Shown piece by piece: positions 9,518 through 17,558 of a stretch of 64,000 nucleotides of DNA; position 1 is the stretch's first letter; the number at the start of each line of letters is the position of its first letter. This DNA is from Streptosporangium roseum DSM 43021 (GTDB lineage Bacteria; Actinomycetota; Actinomycetes; Streptosporangiales; Streptosporangiaceae): contig NC_013595.1 of the NCBI RefSeq assembly GCF_000024865.1, forward strand, positions 7,068,001-7,132,000. Direction: 5' to 3'. Below the pieces are notes generated by a model. It had not been told where the DNA came from, did no database searches, and worked only from the letters and a program-made list of their open reading frames with translations. The translations under genes and the position numbers were made by a program.

Positions 9518-11497
9518 TCAGCCCCAAAGTCTTATCTGCTCCTTGGCTTGCTCGCTGGTCTGGAAATTTGAGGCATCCTCGACCTTGTCGTCAAACTTTC
9601 CATTGCTGTCCATCCAGCGTTCATAGGGTGTCAGCTTCTCCCCCAGCATCTGCTCCCATTTCTTGCCTTCACCGGCTTCTCGCTTCGCTTCGGCCAGGAG
9701 CTCGTCATAGGTCTTAAGATCGCCGGTGCTCTTGCTGATGAGCTCGGCAGGCGGCTCGCTCGCCGGGTATCCGGCCTCGTGAAGGATGTGAGCCATGTCG
9801 TACTTCTGGCGCAGGACGAAGTCCGATCGAGTGCCGGTGACCTCCTCTACCCGTGTTTCGAAGCTATCGGCCCAGCCGTCGAGGGCGGTGCTGATTCCGT
9901 ATGCCTTGGCCAGTTCCCATCCCGCTTTCACGCCCTCGTCCGCGAGGGGGCCCACGAGGGGAATCCGGTCGATCCCAAGGGCAAGGGTGTTCTTGGTGAT
10001 GTCGATGATCAAGTCGTTGGTGGCGTCCCGTTCGCCACGCACATCTAGCGTCGCCTTGAACTCCAGACCGGCGAAGTCGCCAAACGCCCTCGCCGTTCTC
10101 TCGAAGTGCCGGGTTCCGCCCTCTGTGTCCAGGCGGGCCGCCGCCTTCAGCGTGTCGTGGCGGAAGTGGGCTGCGGTCGCGTCGAAGTCGTCGGTGAGCC
10201 GCTTGTCCCCAACGAAGGTCTTCAGGAAACGATGAGTATCCCCCGGACTGAGATAGAACGCCGGTGCCAGGCCGGGAAGGGTGATCCAGTTCTCCGGAAC
10301 CCCCACCCCGGATGCCCGGTCCACGGCCTTGTCGAAGCGGGCGCCCGAGGCCAGCTCGTGGATATAGGACTTCGCGATGGTGACCATGGAGTCCTTGGTG
10401 ACCGTCGGCAGGCCATCGCCGAAGGGTCCCATGGCCTTGATCGCGTCCAGGGCGAAGGCGGCGGCAGCCGGGCTGTGCCGGCCGGGTTTCTCGGTCGTGG
10501 CCTCGGTGCCCGCCTCCAGCACCCGGCCGAAGGCGTCGGCCACCTCGTCTCCGGTGTCGATCATCTGGGCATAGCCGAGGAACTGCTTCATCTTGTCGAC
10601 CTGGCTCAGCTTGACGTCCGTACCGCCCATCTTGCTGAACGCGTCTCGCACGGCCGCGCCGTCCCCGGCGAGCACCTCCAACCCCATGGCGACCAGGTCG
10701 GAGGAGTATCCGTACGCCTTCGACTCGGTGGGGCCGACGGCGCGGCGGTCCTGGCGGGGGTCCTTGGTGAAACCGTCCAGGGCCAGTGCGCGAGCCGCCG
10801 CGCTGCGGACGCCGGAGGGGGCGTTCGCGCCCTTGAGCAGCGCGAGCCGGTTCCAGGCGGTGGTCTTGTCCGTCGGCTTCACCAGCTCGTTTCTGACCTT
10901 GGCGAACGCGGGGACGAAGGTGGGAGCGCGCAGGGCGGCGCCGAGGGCCGCGCTGAAGGCGGCCAGGTCCTGCTTGGCGGTCTTGCTGCCGGTACGCGCT
11001 ATGCGGCTTGGCAGGCTGTCGCGGATCCCCGCCGGCAGCAGGGCGAAGAAGGCGGCGGCGGCCTGGGGGTTCTTCGCGAGCTGGGCGACCTCGTCGGCGT
11101 GCTCGTGGATGAGCGTGGCTTGGAACTCGCCGCCGTGGTTGACGAGGATGTCGTTGCCGTACATGTTCGCCAGGCCTCGGGCGGTCTCGAAGTCCTCCAG
11201 CTCGTCGGGCAGGCGGACGAGCGACGACCGGCCCCCTCCGCCGCCCAGCTCCGGAGCTCCATCGCCCAATGCTTTGATCAGGTCGATCCGGCCGTGGAGC
11301 ATGGAGACCTGTGTGCCGCCCCAGTCGGCGATGTCGGCGATCTCCCGCAGGGCGGGGGTGCTGATCCCGTGCTGGCGGAGCTTTCCCTCGAACTCCTGGC
11401 TGAACGCGGTCAGCCGGTCGGCCGCGCCGCACAGGGAGGTGGCGAGCTGTCCCATCTCCTCGGGATCGATGCCGCAGAACTCGGCGGTGGGTGCCAT
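9518..11497 (-). CDS. Large helical protein with WXG100-like N-terminus
   Basis: 659 residues with a good GAGGGGG ribosome site. Residues 1–90 read like a helical hairpin of the WXG100/ESX type (MGQLATSLCGAADRLTAFS…, turn DWGGTQ at about 58–63). The remaining about 560 residues are mostly helical, with no signal peptide and no motif I can assign. The C-terminal region (about 560–659) is very polar, with several Lys/Glu helices and a predicted amphipathic segment near GIDRIPLVGPLADEGVKAG. Such proteins in actinomycetes are often secretion-linked and sometimes toxins, but no toxin active site is visible. It is the second gene after the small WXG100-like gene, 28 bases downstream, and almost surely in the same operon. 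Confidence 0.75.
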   Translation of the reverse strand: MAPTAEFCGIDPEEMGQLATSLCGAADRLTAFSQEFEGKLRQHGISTPALREIADIADWGGTQVSMLHGRIDLIKALGDGAPELGGGGGRSSLVRLPDELEDFETARGLANMYGNDILVNHGGEFQATLIHEHADEVAQLAKNPQAAAAFFALLPAGIRDSLPSRIARTGSKTAKQDLAAFSAALGAALRAPTFVPAFAKVRNELVKPTDKTTAWNRLALLKGANAPSGVRSAAARALALDGFTKDPRQDRRAVGPTESKAYGYSSDLVAMGLEVLAGDGAAVRDAFSKMGGTDVKLSQVDKMKQFLGYAQMIDTGDEVADAFGRVLEAGTEATTEKPGRHSPAAAAFALDAIKAMGPFGDGLPTVTKDSMVTIAKSYIHELASGARFDKAVDRASGVGVPENWITLPGLAPAFYLSPGDTHRFLKTFVGDKRLTDDFDATAAHFRHDTLKAAARLDTEGGTRHFERTARAFGDFAGLEFKATLDVRGERDATNDLIIDITKNTLALGIDRIPLVGPLADEGVKAGWELAKAYGISTALDGWADSFETRVEEVTGTRSDFVLRQKYDMAHILHEAGYPASEPPAELISKSTGDLKTYDELLAEAKREAGEGKKWEQMLGEKLTPYERWMDSNGKFDDKVEDASNFQTSEQAKEQIRLWG

Positions 11498-11525
11498 GGA
11501 GCGTTCCCCCTCGTGGTCACGACGG

Positions 11526-11834
11526 TCATGTGCGCCCGGCCATCTCCCGGCGCGCGGCGTTCGCCTGGGCCTCGGTCACCAGTGGAGGAGTGCGGCGCAG
11601 CTCCTCCTCGACCGCGTCCACCACGCGCTGCGCGAGCCGCCCCAGCCGCTGGTGCCGGTCTTCCAGCTCGGTGGTCCACCTGGCGGCTGTCGGCCCCGTC
11701 CAGACCTTCCCCGACCGCATCGCTCCGGAGGCGCGCTGGTAGGCCTGCCGTATCTCGTGAGCCCTGTCCTCGGCCTCCACCAGGAGGCGTTGCAGCTCCG
11801 CGTGCCGGGGATTGGGCACCATCGGCTCGGCCAC
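11526..11834 (-). CDS. Small WXG100-like helical protein
   Basis: 102 residues forming two long helices around a turn VWTGPTAARW (W-T-G, residues about 44–53), which matches the WXG motif and length of ESX/WXG100 proteins. There is no signal peptide, as usual for type VII-type substrates. It is the first gene of a pair with the 659-residue protein, so it could be its partner or chaperone. No EccC-type ATPase or other type VII component lies nearby. The assignment rests on length, helix-turn-helix pattern and the W-x-G turn only. Confidence 0.7.
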   Translation of the reverse strand: MAEPMVPNPRHAELQRLLVEAEDRAHEIRQAYQRASGAMRSGKVWTGPTAARWTTELEDRHQRLGRLAQRVVDAVEEELRRTPPLVTEAQANAARREMAGRT

Positions 11835-11902
11835 GCCGCCCCCGTCCTCTCCAGGACCCCGTGATGAAAGAAAAAATTAATACCACACTAGGTATAGATC
11901 GT

Positions 11903-11936
11903 CTATGCCGACAAGGCCAGGACGCCGTCGGCATAG
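11903..11936. promoter_or_regulatory. Perfect 10-bp inverted repeat between divergent genes
   Basis: CTATGCCGAC at 11903–11912 and GTCGGCATAG at 11927–11936 form a perfect 10-bp inverted repeat with a 14-base loop. It lies between the divergent WXG100-like operon (start 11834) and the small membrane protein gene (start 12044), in an AT-richer stretch. It could be an operator serving both promoters or an RNA hairpin in one leader. No T-run follows on either strand, so a terminator is less likely. Confidence 0.5.
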
Positions 11937-12043
11937 CGCTTCTGTCGTTTAAGTCATAACCGCGAGAGCGGACGGGTCTGATATTTCGGTCATTTCCTAT
12001 CGCGCCGAAACGACTACTCCACCCGACAGCATCGGAGTAACTG

Positions 12044-12340
12044 ATGTCGCTGTTCGAAGAGCACATCGACGCGATAGAAATCGCCGCCAAGACCGCGTCA
12101 TGGGTGTGTTTCATCGCCATTTTCGCGCTGGTCTTCACCGGCCATGCGAGCGCGCCTCTGGTTATCGCGGTCGTCGTCATCTGCGTGTCCCGCATCACCA
12201 TGTACCAGATCAAGGAGACCCGGGCGCGCTGGGACCAGGAGCACGCCGAGGAGCGGGAGCTCCGTCGCGAGCAGCGGCGCGAGAACCGCGAACGAGAGCT
12301 GCGCCTCCAGATCCGGCGGCTACAGCGGCCGGACCGTTGA
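12044..12340 (+). CDS. Small membrane protein with charged C-terminal helix
   Basis: 98 residues. Two hydrophobic segments (about residues 16–32 and 38–52) are followed by a long, highly charged helix rich in Arg and Glu (residues 58–98) that could form a coiled coil in the cytoplasm. The ATG is preceded by CGGAGTAACTG. I recognise no family; short two-TM proteins with charged tails are common and mostly uncharacterised in actinomycetes. The gene is divergent from the WXG100-like pair and converges on the enolase-like gene. Confidence 0.6.
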   Translation: MSLFEEHIDAIEIAAKTASWVCFIAIFALVFTGHASAPLVIAVVVICVSRITMYQIKETRARWDQEHAEERELRREQRRENRERELRLQIRRLQRPDR

Positions 12341-12447
12341 CCACCCGTAGCCGCCCCGATCATCTCCCGCACCCGGCCAGGAGCCGGGGCTTCGATCATG
12401 ACCTTCGTCGTGGCCGGTCACGGCGCCGAAAACGTCACCGGAGGCGC

Positions 12448-13452
12448 TCAGGTGGCGTAGGACTCCTTGGCCAGCCGGCGGACGCGGTCCACGTCGACGG
12501 TGTGGCCGAGGCCCGGCTGGGTGAGCGGCACGGCCACGACGCCGCCGGTGGCGCCGACCGGCGGGGTGACGATCTGCGCGCTGCGCGGAGGCTCGGCCAC
12601 GTCACAGGGCAGGTCGCAGCCGGGCAGGCTGGCCGCGGCGACCGTGGCCGCCCGGGCCAGGCCGGTGCCCTGGCCTCCGGCGCAGGCGATCTCCCAGCCC
12701 GCCGCCACGGCGTGGTCGTGCGCCCGCCGTACCTCGCGCAGGGAGCCCAGGGCGGCGGGGCGCAGCAGCAGCGCCCGGCCCGCGTTGACGAGGATCGCCT
12801 CGTCGAGCTCGGCCAGCGAGGACACCTCCAGCAGGACCGGGGCGGCGACGCGTTCCTGCAGGTCGGCATGGTCGGTGAGGTTGGCGAACGGGCGCTCGAT
12901 GGACGAGAGCGTGTAGGCGTCCAGCGCCTCGAGGGCGCCGATGTCGGTGTAGGCGCCGCGGGCGTCCACGCCGATGCCCAGCGCCGGGTAGGCCTGGCGG
13001 ACGGCGCGCAGCGGCTCGATGTCCCAGCCGGGGTGGACGTCCAGGGTGATGTGGGCGTATCCGGCGCAGACGTGGCGGTTCACCCGCGCGACCAGGCTCT
13101 CCAGGTTGCGATCGGCGCCGATCCTGACGGTGGCCATCAGCGAGGTACGGCTGCCGCCCAGCGCGTGGGAGAGCGGCACGCCGCGCATCCTGGCCCACAG
13201 ATCCCAGCAGGCCATGTCGGCGGCGGGGCCGCCGGGGACGGCGCCCAGCTCGTCGGGGTGCTCCCAGTCGATGCCGATCAGCGCCCGGCCGAGCCCCTCC
13301 TCCAGGAACGCCCAGGTCTTCGGGTCGGGGTCGACGACCTCTCCCCACCCGGCCATGCCCCCATAGTCGGTGAGCCGGACGAGGATGCTCTCCGGCCGCC
13401 TGCCGTACGGCAGGACCAGGCGGAACACCTCAAGCTCACGCACGCGTGGCAT
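12448..13452 (-). CDS. Enolase-superfamily protein related to MenC/NAAAR, catalytic lysines missing
   Basis: 334 residues with the two-domain layout of o-succinylbenzoate synthase/N-acylamino-acid racemase enzymes. The barrel is easy to align: HITLDVHPGWDIEPLRAVR, then VDARGAYTD, SIERPF, LLEVSS, LLLRPAALG and the PGCDLPCD end. In active relatives the second strand carries K-x-K and the sixth strand K-P; here these read T-L-D and R-P, so both acid/base lysines are absent. The metal ligands D (VDARG) and E (SIERP) remain, and the third is E in place of D. The protein is therefore unlikely to catalyse the usual proton abstraction. It follows the MFS gene after a terminator and is probably its own transcription unit. 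Confidence 0.8.
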   Translation of the reverse strand: MPRVRELEVFRLVLPYGRRPESILVRLTDYGGMAGWGEVVDPDPKTWAFLEEGLGRALIGIDWEHPDELGAVPGGPAADMACWDLWARMRGVPLSHALGGSRTSLMATVRIGADRNLESLVARVNRHVCAGYAHITLDVHPGWDIEPLRAVRQAYPALGIGVDARGAYTDIGALEALDAYTLSSIERPFANLTDHADLQERVAAPVLLEVSSLAELDEAILVNAGRALLLRPAALGSLREVRRAHDHAVAAGWEIACAGGQGTGLARAATVAAASLPGCDLPCDVAEPPRSAQIVTPPVGATGGVVAVPLTQPGLGHTVDVDRVRRLAKESYAT

Positions 13453-13475
13453 GGACCCCCCTCGATCTCTGCTCG

Positions 13476-13505
13476 GAAAAACGCGAATCCCGCCCGAAGG
13501 CGGGA
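13476..13505 (-). terminator. Rho-independent-type terminator downstream of the MFS gene
   Basis: Reading the minus strand, GGCGGGA/TCCCGCC-type arms (13499–13505 with 13488–13494) form a perfect 7-bp stem with a CGAA loop. A run of five T (13476–13480 on the plus strand as AAAAA) follows after a short gap. It lies 52 bases after the stop of the MFS gene and in front of the enolase-like gene, so it separates the two units. Confidence 0.7.
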
Positions 13506-13556
13506 CTCACCCCTCAACACGGAGAAGGGCGGCGTTCTTCCCATAGTGCCATGGGG

Positions 13557-14909
13557 TCAGCTCCTGAACCGGCCCGCGACCAGCACACCCGTGCCCGCCA
13601 GGAGCGCGGTCAGCGCGAAGCACACCAGGTAGACGTGCCCGACGGCGCCGAAGGCGGCGACGATCGCGCCGACGACGGCGACCGTGACGACGGTGAAGAC
13701 CGACTCCCCGATCCCCATCGAGGCGCTGTTCTCGCCCTCCTCGCCGGGGCGCGACAGCTCCAGGACGAGCACCGACAGCGTCGGGTAGACGATCCCGATG
13801 CCGAATCCGAGCACGGCCTCGCCGATGAAGGCCAGGGCCACGGGGACGGCGGGGAAGACGGTCAGGGCCATCAGCACGAGACCCACGGCGATCAGGGCGG
13901 GACCGGTCCGCAGGACCATGACCCGGTCGTAGCGCTTGCGCCCGACGACCCACGAGCCGAGCGACCAGGCGAGCGCGCCGCCGGTGAGCACCATTCCGGC
14001 CTGGGTGGTCGACAGGCCGCGCTCCTCGGTGAGCATGAGCGGCAGGAAGACCTCGCCGCCGAAGACCGTGCCGGCGGCGATCCCGCGCAGGGTGATCACC
14101 GAGGGCAGGCCGCGCGCGGCGCGCAGCGTGCCGGGCGGCAGCAGCCGGGGCAGCGTGACGGCGAGGACGAGCAGGCCGGCGACCAGCAGGACCAGCCCGG
14201 AGCCACGTGCCGCCCCGCCGTACTGCATGAGCGCGGCGCCCACGGCCGCCAGCACCGCCCAGCCCAGCCGCCGCAGGATGGGGCTGCGCTCGCTCACCTC
14301 GGAGTGGTCGTCCATCGGCGCGGAGGACAGGCCGCGCCACAGCAGCAGCGCCGCGGGGGCGACGAGCAGCGGCACGCCCAGGAAGACCCAGCGCCAGCCG
14401 ACCTGCTCCGTCACGACACCGGTGATCGCCGGCCCGACCATGGACGGCACCACCCAGGCCCCGGCGAAGACGGAGAAGACCTTGGGGTGCATGGCCGCCG
14501 GGTAGACCCGTGAGACCAGCACGTACAGCGAGACCTGGAAGATCCCGCCGCCGAAGCCCTGCACGAACCGGCCCAGGATGAACACGTCCATGGTGGGCGC
14601 CAGGCCCGCGATCAGCAGCCCCGCCACGAAGGCGCCGACACCCGCCCAGAGCGGGGCGACCGGCCCCCGGAGGTCGGCCCAGCGCCCGCCCAGCACGGTG
14701 GCGATCATTCCGGCGGCCAGCGCCCCGCTGAAGGCCAGGGCGTACAGCGCGAGCCCGTCGAGCTCGCGTCCCACGACCGGCATGGCGGTCGCCACCGCGA
14801 GCGCCTCGAAGGCCACCAGGACGATCAACGCGACCATGCCCACCGTCAGCGCGCGGTAGCGCTGGGCGAATATCCCCTCAACCGGGGCGGAAACCGTCGT
14901 AGCAGTCAT
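13557..14909 (-). CDS. MFS transporter (drug exporter type)
   Basis: 450 residues from the ATG at 14909 (TATTVSAPVEG…). There are at least twelve hydrophobic segments along the whole length. The first loop carries GGRWADLRGP, the MFS motif A region, and ALAVATAMPVVGREL follows TM1 as in multidrug exporters. The start is 48 bases downstream of the TetR gene stop on the same strand, so it is probably co-transcribed with that regulator. A terminator follows the gene. The substrate cannot be read from the sequence, but the TetR linkage suggests an inducible efflux role. Confidence 0.87.
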   Translation of the reverse strand: MTATTVSAPVEGIFAQRYRALTVGMVALIVLVAFEALAVATAMPVVGRELDGLALYALAFSGALAAGMIATVLGGRWADLRGPVAPLWAGVGAFVAGLLIAGLAPTMDVFILGRFVQGFGGGIFQVSLYVLVSRVYPAAMHPKVFSVFAGAWVVPSMVGPAITGVVTEQVGWRWVFLGVPLLVAPAALLLWRGLSSAPMDDHSEVSERSPILRRLGWAVLAAVGAALMQYGGAARGSGLVLLVAGLLVLAVTLPRLLPPGTLRAARGLPSVITLRGIAAGTVFGGEVFLPLMLTEERGLSTTQAGMVLTGGALAWSLGSWVVGRKRYDRVMVLRTGPALIAVGLVLMALTVFPAVPVALAFIGEAVLGFGIGIVYPTLSVLVLELSRPGEEGENSASMGIGESVFTVVTVAVVGAIVAAFGAVGHVYLVCFALTALLAGTGVLVAGRFRS

Positions 14910-14957
14910 GATCGGACAGTACGGCCGCCGCCCCACGCCGGGCATCGGCCTCGGAGA

Positions 14958-15695
14958 TCAGCCCTTGGTCGTAGGACCCGCCGCCTCGACGTGGGAGGCC
15001 AGGCCGCGCAGGAGCAGATCCAGGCCGAACTCGAACCGCTCGGCGCCGCCGGCCTCCATCAGGTTGTCGATCTGGGCGACGAGGTGGGGGAAGCGATCGG
15101 CGGGCAGGCTGCGGTAGAACTCCTCGATCTGCCCGAAGAACTCCCCCAGGAAGCTCTCCAGGTCCCTGCCGCTGGCGCGCTGCCTGTTGAGGTAGAGGGA
15201 GCCCTCGTAGGCGTCGGAGCAGACGTAGAGGCCGAGGCGGTCGATCATCAGGGCCGCGACCTTGGGCGGCACCCCTCCGGCGAGCATGACGGCCAGCTGG
15301 GCGTCGGCCATCCGCAGCGCGTTGGGCCCGGTCGGGATGGTGGCCAGCCCGACCTTGGCGATGTCGGCGTGGGCCCGGAACACCCGGGACGCCTCCATGA
15401 TCAGCTCTCTGAGCTGCTCCAGCCAGCGCTCCGGCTCGGGCTCGGGCACCTGGATCTCGCTCATGACCTCGTCGTAGATCAGGTCGAGCAGCTCCTCCTT
15501 GTTCTCCACGTGGGCGTAGAGGGAGGCGGGGCCGGTGCCGAGCTCCTGGGCGACCCGGCGCATGCTCACCGCGTCAAGCCCTTCGGCGTCGAGGATCCGC
15601 AGGCCGGCGGCGACGATGAGGTCCCTGCTCAGGACGGTCCGGGGAGCGTTCGCCCTGCGGGTCCTGCGCCACGGCGGAGCCGGGATGTCGGTCAT
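14958..15695 (-). CDS. TetR family repressor
   Basis: 245 residues. The N-terminal helix-turn-helix is at about 22–70 (LSRDLIVAAGLRILDAEGLDAVSMRRVAQELGTGPASLY, read in parts), typical of TetR proteins with a TetR_C_1 ligand domain as in the drug-responsive group. The C-terminal domain is helical. It lies between two MFS exporter genes: one follows on the same strand after 48 bases, the other is divergent. The 156-base divergent region carries five related operator-like sites (15729–15815). It most likely represses itself and the divergent exporter, and probably the downstream exporter through the shared transcript. Confidence 0.92.
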   Translation of the reverse strand: MTDIPAPPWRRTRRANAPRTVLSRDLIVAAGLRILDAEGLDAVSMRRVAQELGTGPASLYAHVENKEELLDLIYDEVMSEIQVPEPEPERWLEQLRELIMEASRVFRAHADIAKVGLATIPTGPNALRMADAQLAVMLAGGVPPKVAALMIDRLGLYVCSDAYEGSLYLNRQRASGRDLESFLGEFFGQIEEFYRSLPADRFPHLVAQIDNLMEAGGAERFEFGLDLLLRGLASHVEAAGPTTKG

Positions 15696-15728
15696 CGGCC
15701 GATCCTATACCGCGCCGGACTGCTTTCA

Positions 15729-15815
15729 CGAACACCGTACTAACATCGAACGGCGTACTTGACGCGAACAGTGTTCGTCGTTAAAACAATGTTCGTAGAT
15801 AACGAACGGCGTTCG
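15729..15815. promoter_or_regulatory. Array of five operator-like repeats, CGAAC(N3)GTTCG type
   Basis: Five related 11–13-base sites start at 15729 (CGAACACCGTAC), 15747 (CGAACGGCGTAC), 15764 (CGAACAGTGTTCG), 15783 (AAAACAATGTTCG) and 15803 (CGAACGGCGTTCG). Their starts are 18, 17, 19 and 20 bases apart. The third and fifth are near-perfect palindromes and the others have one good half. The array fills the space between the TetR gene and the divergent MFS gene and overlaps the promoter described next. The natural reading is cooperative binding of the adjacent TetR protein. Confidence 0.75.
15759..15787 (+). promoter_or_regulatory. Promoter of the divergent MFS gene
   Basis: TTGACG (15759–15764) and TAAAAC (15782–15787) are 17 bases apart, a good sigma-70-like promoter facing the MFS gene at 15852. 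One operator-like palindrome (15764–15776) fills the spacer and another overlaps the −10 box, which would let a bound TetR repressor block polymerase. Predicted from sequence only. Confidence 0.6.
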
Positions 15816-15851
15816 TCGAACGCCTCCCCTCCTCCGGACCGGAGCCCCCCG

Positions 15852-17306
15852 ATGACCCAAGCGATCAACACCGGACCACCCGCCGGCGCCGAGCCGTACA
15901 GGTGGCGCTGGATCGCCCTGTGCGTGATCCTCGCCGCCGAGGCGATGGACCTGCTCGACTCGATGATCACCACCATCGCGGCACCGTCCATCCAGGCCGG
16001 CCTGGGCGGCCCGTCGAGCATGATCCAGTGGCTCAGCGCCGGATACACCCTGGCGATGGCCGTCGGCCTCGTCACCGGCGGCCGCCTCGGCGACCTCTAC
16101 GGCCGCAGGCGCATGTTCGCCGTCGGCGCGCTCGGGTTCACCCTGTGCTCGCTGCTGTGCGGGCTGGCCGTCTCCCCCGAGATGCTGATCGGCTCGCGGG
16201 TGCTGCAGGGCCTGTTCGGCGCGGTGATGGTGCCGCAGGGGCTCGGCATGATCAAGGAGATGTTCCCGCCCGGGGAGCTGGCCACCGCGTTCGGCGCGTT
16301 CGGTCCGATCATGGCCCTGTCCACGGTGGCCGGGCCGGTGCTCGCGGGCTGGCTGGTCGACGCCGACCTCTTCGGCACCGGCTGGCGCATGATCTTCCTG
16401 ATCAACCTGCCGATCGGCCTGCTCTCCCTCCTCGGCGCGATCCGCTACCTGCCAGAGTCGAAGCCCCCGCACGCCTCACGGCTGGACCTGGCCGGGACGG
16501 GACTGGTCTCGGCCGCCTCGTTCCTGCTGATCTTCCCGCTGGTCCAGGGCCGCGACCTCGGCTGGCCCGCCTGGACCTTCGCCTCGATGGCCGCCTCGAT
16601 CGTGATCTTCATCGTCTTCGGCCGCCACCAGTCCCGCAAGGAGCGCGCGGGCGGCGCCCCGCTGGTCGTGATGAGCCTGTTCCGCAAGCGCGCCTTCAGC
16701 GGGGGCCTGGTCACCGGCCTCGCCTTCTTCTCCGGGATGATCGGCTTCTCGCTGGTGTTCGGCCTCTACACCCAGATCGCCCTGGGCTACGACCCGCTGA
16801 AGGCGGGGCTCGCCGGTCTGCCGAACGCCGTCGGCGCCCTGGCCGGGTTCATCGTCGTCAACGCCTCGGGGCTGGCCCGGAAGGTGGGCCGCAAGCTGAT
16901 CCACCTGGGCACGGTCGTCATGGCGGCGGGCGTCGCCGGGGTCGGCGTCACCCTCGGCCTCGCCGGCACGGGCGTCACCCCGTGGCAGCTCGCCCCCGCC
17001 CTGGCCGTCACCGGCGTCGGGATGAGCATGATCATGGCCCCCTTCTTCGACATCGTGCTGGCCGGGGTGGAGCCCCACGAGTCCGGCTCGGCCTCCGGCA
17101 CCCTGACCGCCGTCCAGCAGCTCGGCGGCGCACTGGGAGTGGCCGCCATCGGCACGGTCTTCTTCGGCCTGCTCAAGCAGGGCTGGAGCTTCGAGGACAC
17201 GATGCGGCTGACGATCTGGATCGAGGTCGGCCTGCTCGCCGTCACCTTCCTGGTCGCCTTTCTGCTCCCGCTCCGCGCCCGGCCCGAGGAGGAGAGCGCC
17301 CACTGA
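15852..17306 (+). CDS. MFS transporter, DHA2 (EmrB/QacA-like) family
   Basis: 484 residues from the ATG at 15852; the frame is open upstream but that part is the operator region. TM1 is followed by MDLLDSMITTIAAPSIQ, the D-x-T/S-x-V-N-x-A-L-P equivalent of DHA2 drug exporters. The motif A loop GGRLGDLYGRRRMF and motif C (GPIMALSTVAGPVLAGWLV) are clear. About fourteen hydrophobic segments can be counted. It is transcribed away from the TetR gene behind the five-site operator array. It is probably a proton-driven exporter of a cationic or hydrophobic drug induced by its own substrate. Confidence 0.9.
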   Translation: MTQAINTGPPAGAEPYRWRWIALCVILAAEAMDLLDSMITTIAAPSIQAGLGGPSSMIQWLSAGYTLAMAVGLVTGGRLGDLYGRRRMFAVGALGFTLCSLLCGLAVSPEMLIGSRVLQGLFGAVMVPQGLGMIKEMFPPGELATAFGAFGPIMALSTVAGPVLAGWLVDADLFGTGWRMIFLINLPIGLLSLLGAIRYLPESKPPHASRLDLAGTGLVSAASFLLIFPLVQGRDLGWPAWTFASMAASIVIFIVFGRHQSRKERAGGAPLVVMSLFRKRAFSGGLVTGLAFFSGMIGFSLVFGLYTQIALGYDPLKAGLAGLPNAVGALAGFIVVNASGLARKVGRKLIHLGTVVMAAGVAGVGVTLGLAGTGVTPWQLAPALAVTGVGMSMIMAPFFDIVLAGVEPHESGSASGTLTAVQQLGGALGVAAIGTVFFGLLKQGWSFEDTMRLTIWIEVGLLAVTFLVAFLLPLRARPEEESAH

Positions 17307-17558
17307 ACGCACCCCGCCGGGACGTGCCACGCCCACTTCGGGGAGCCGGGACGTGGCACACCCGCGGCGGGGAACGCGTGCCGGTACGGCGATCCGCTGG
17401 GTTGATCCTCATATGGGAGGTTCATCGATGGAACGCCGTACATTTTCTTCGTGCTTCAATGCCCGGTACGAGCGCCCTGGCCTTCAGCGGAAGCCCGTGG
17501 CAGGACACCCTCGCGGCTCCGGCCCGGAACGCCCCGGGCCCTAGTCCATCCGGCTCCG

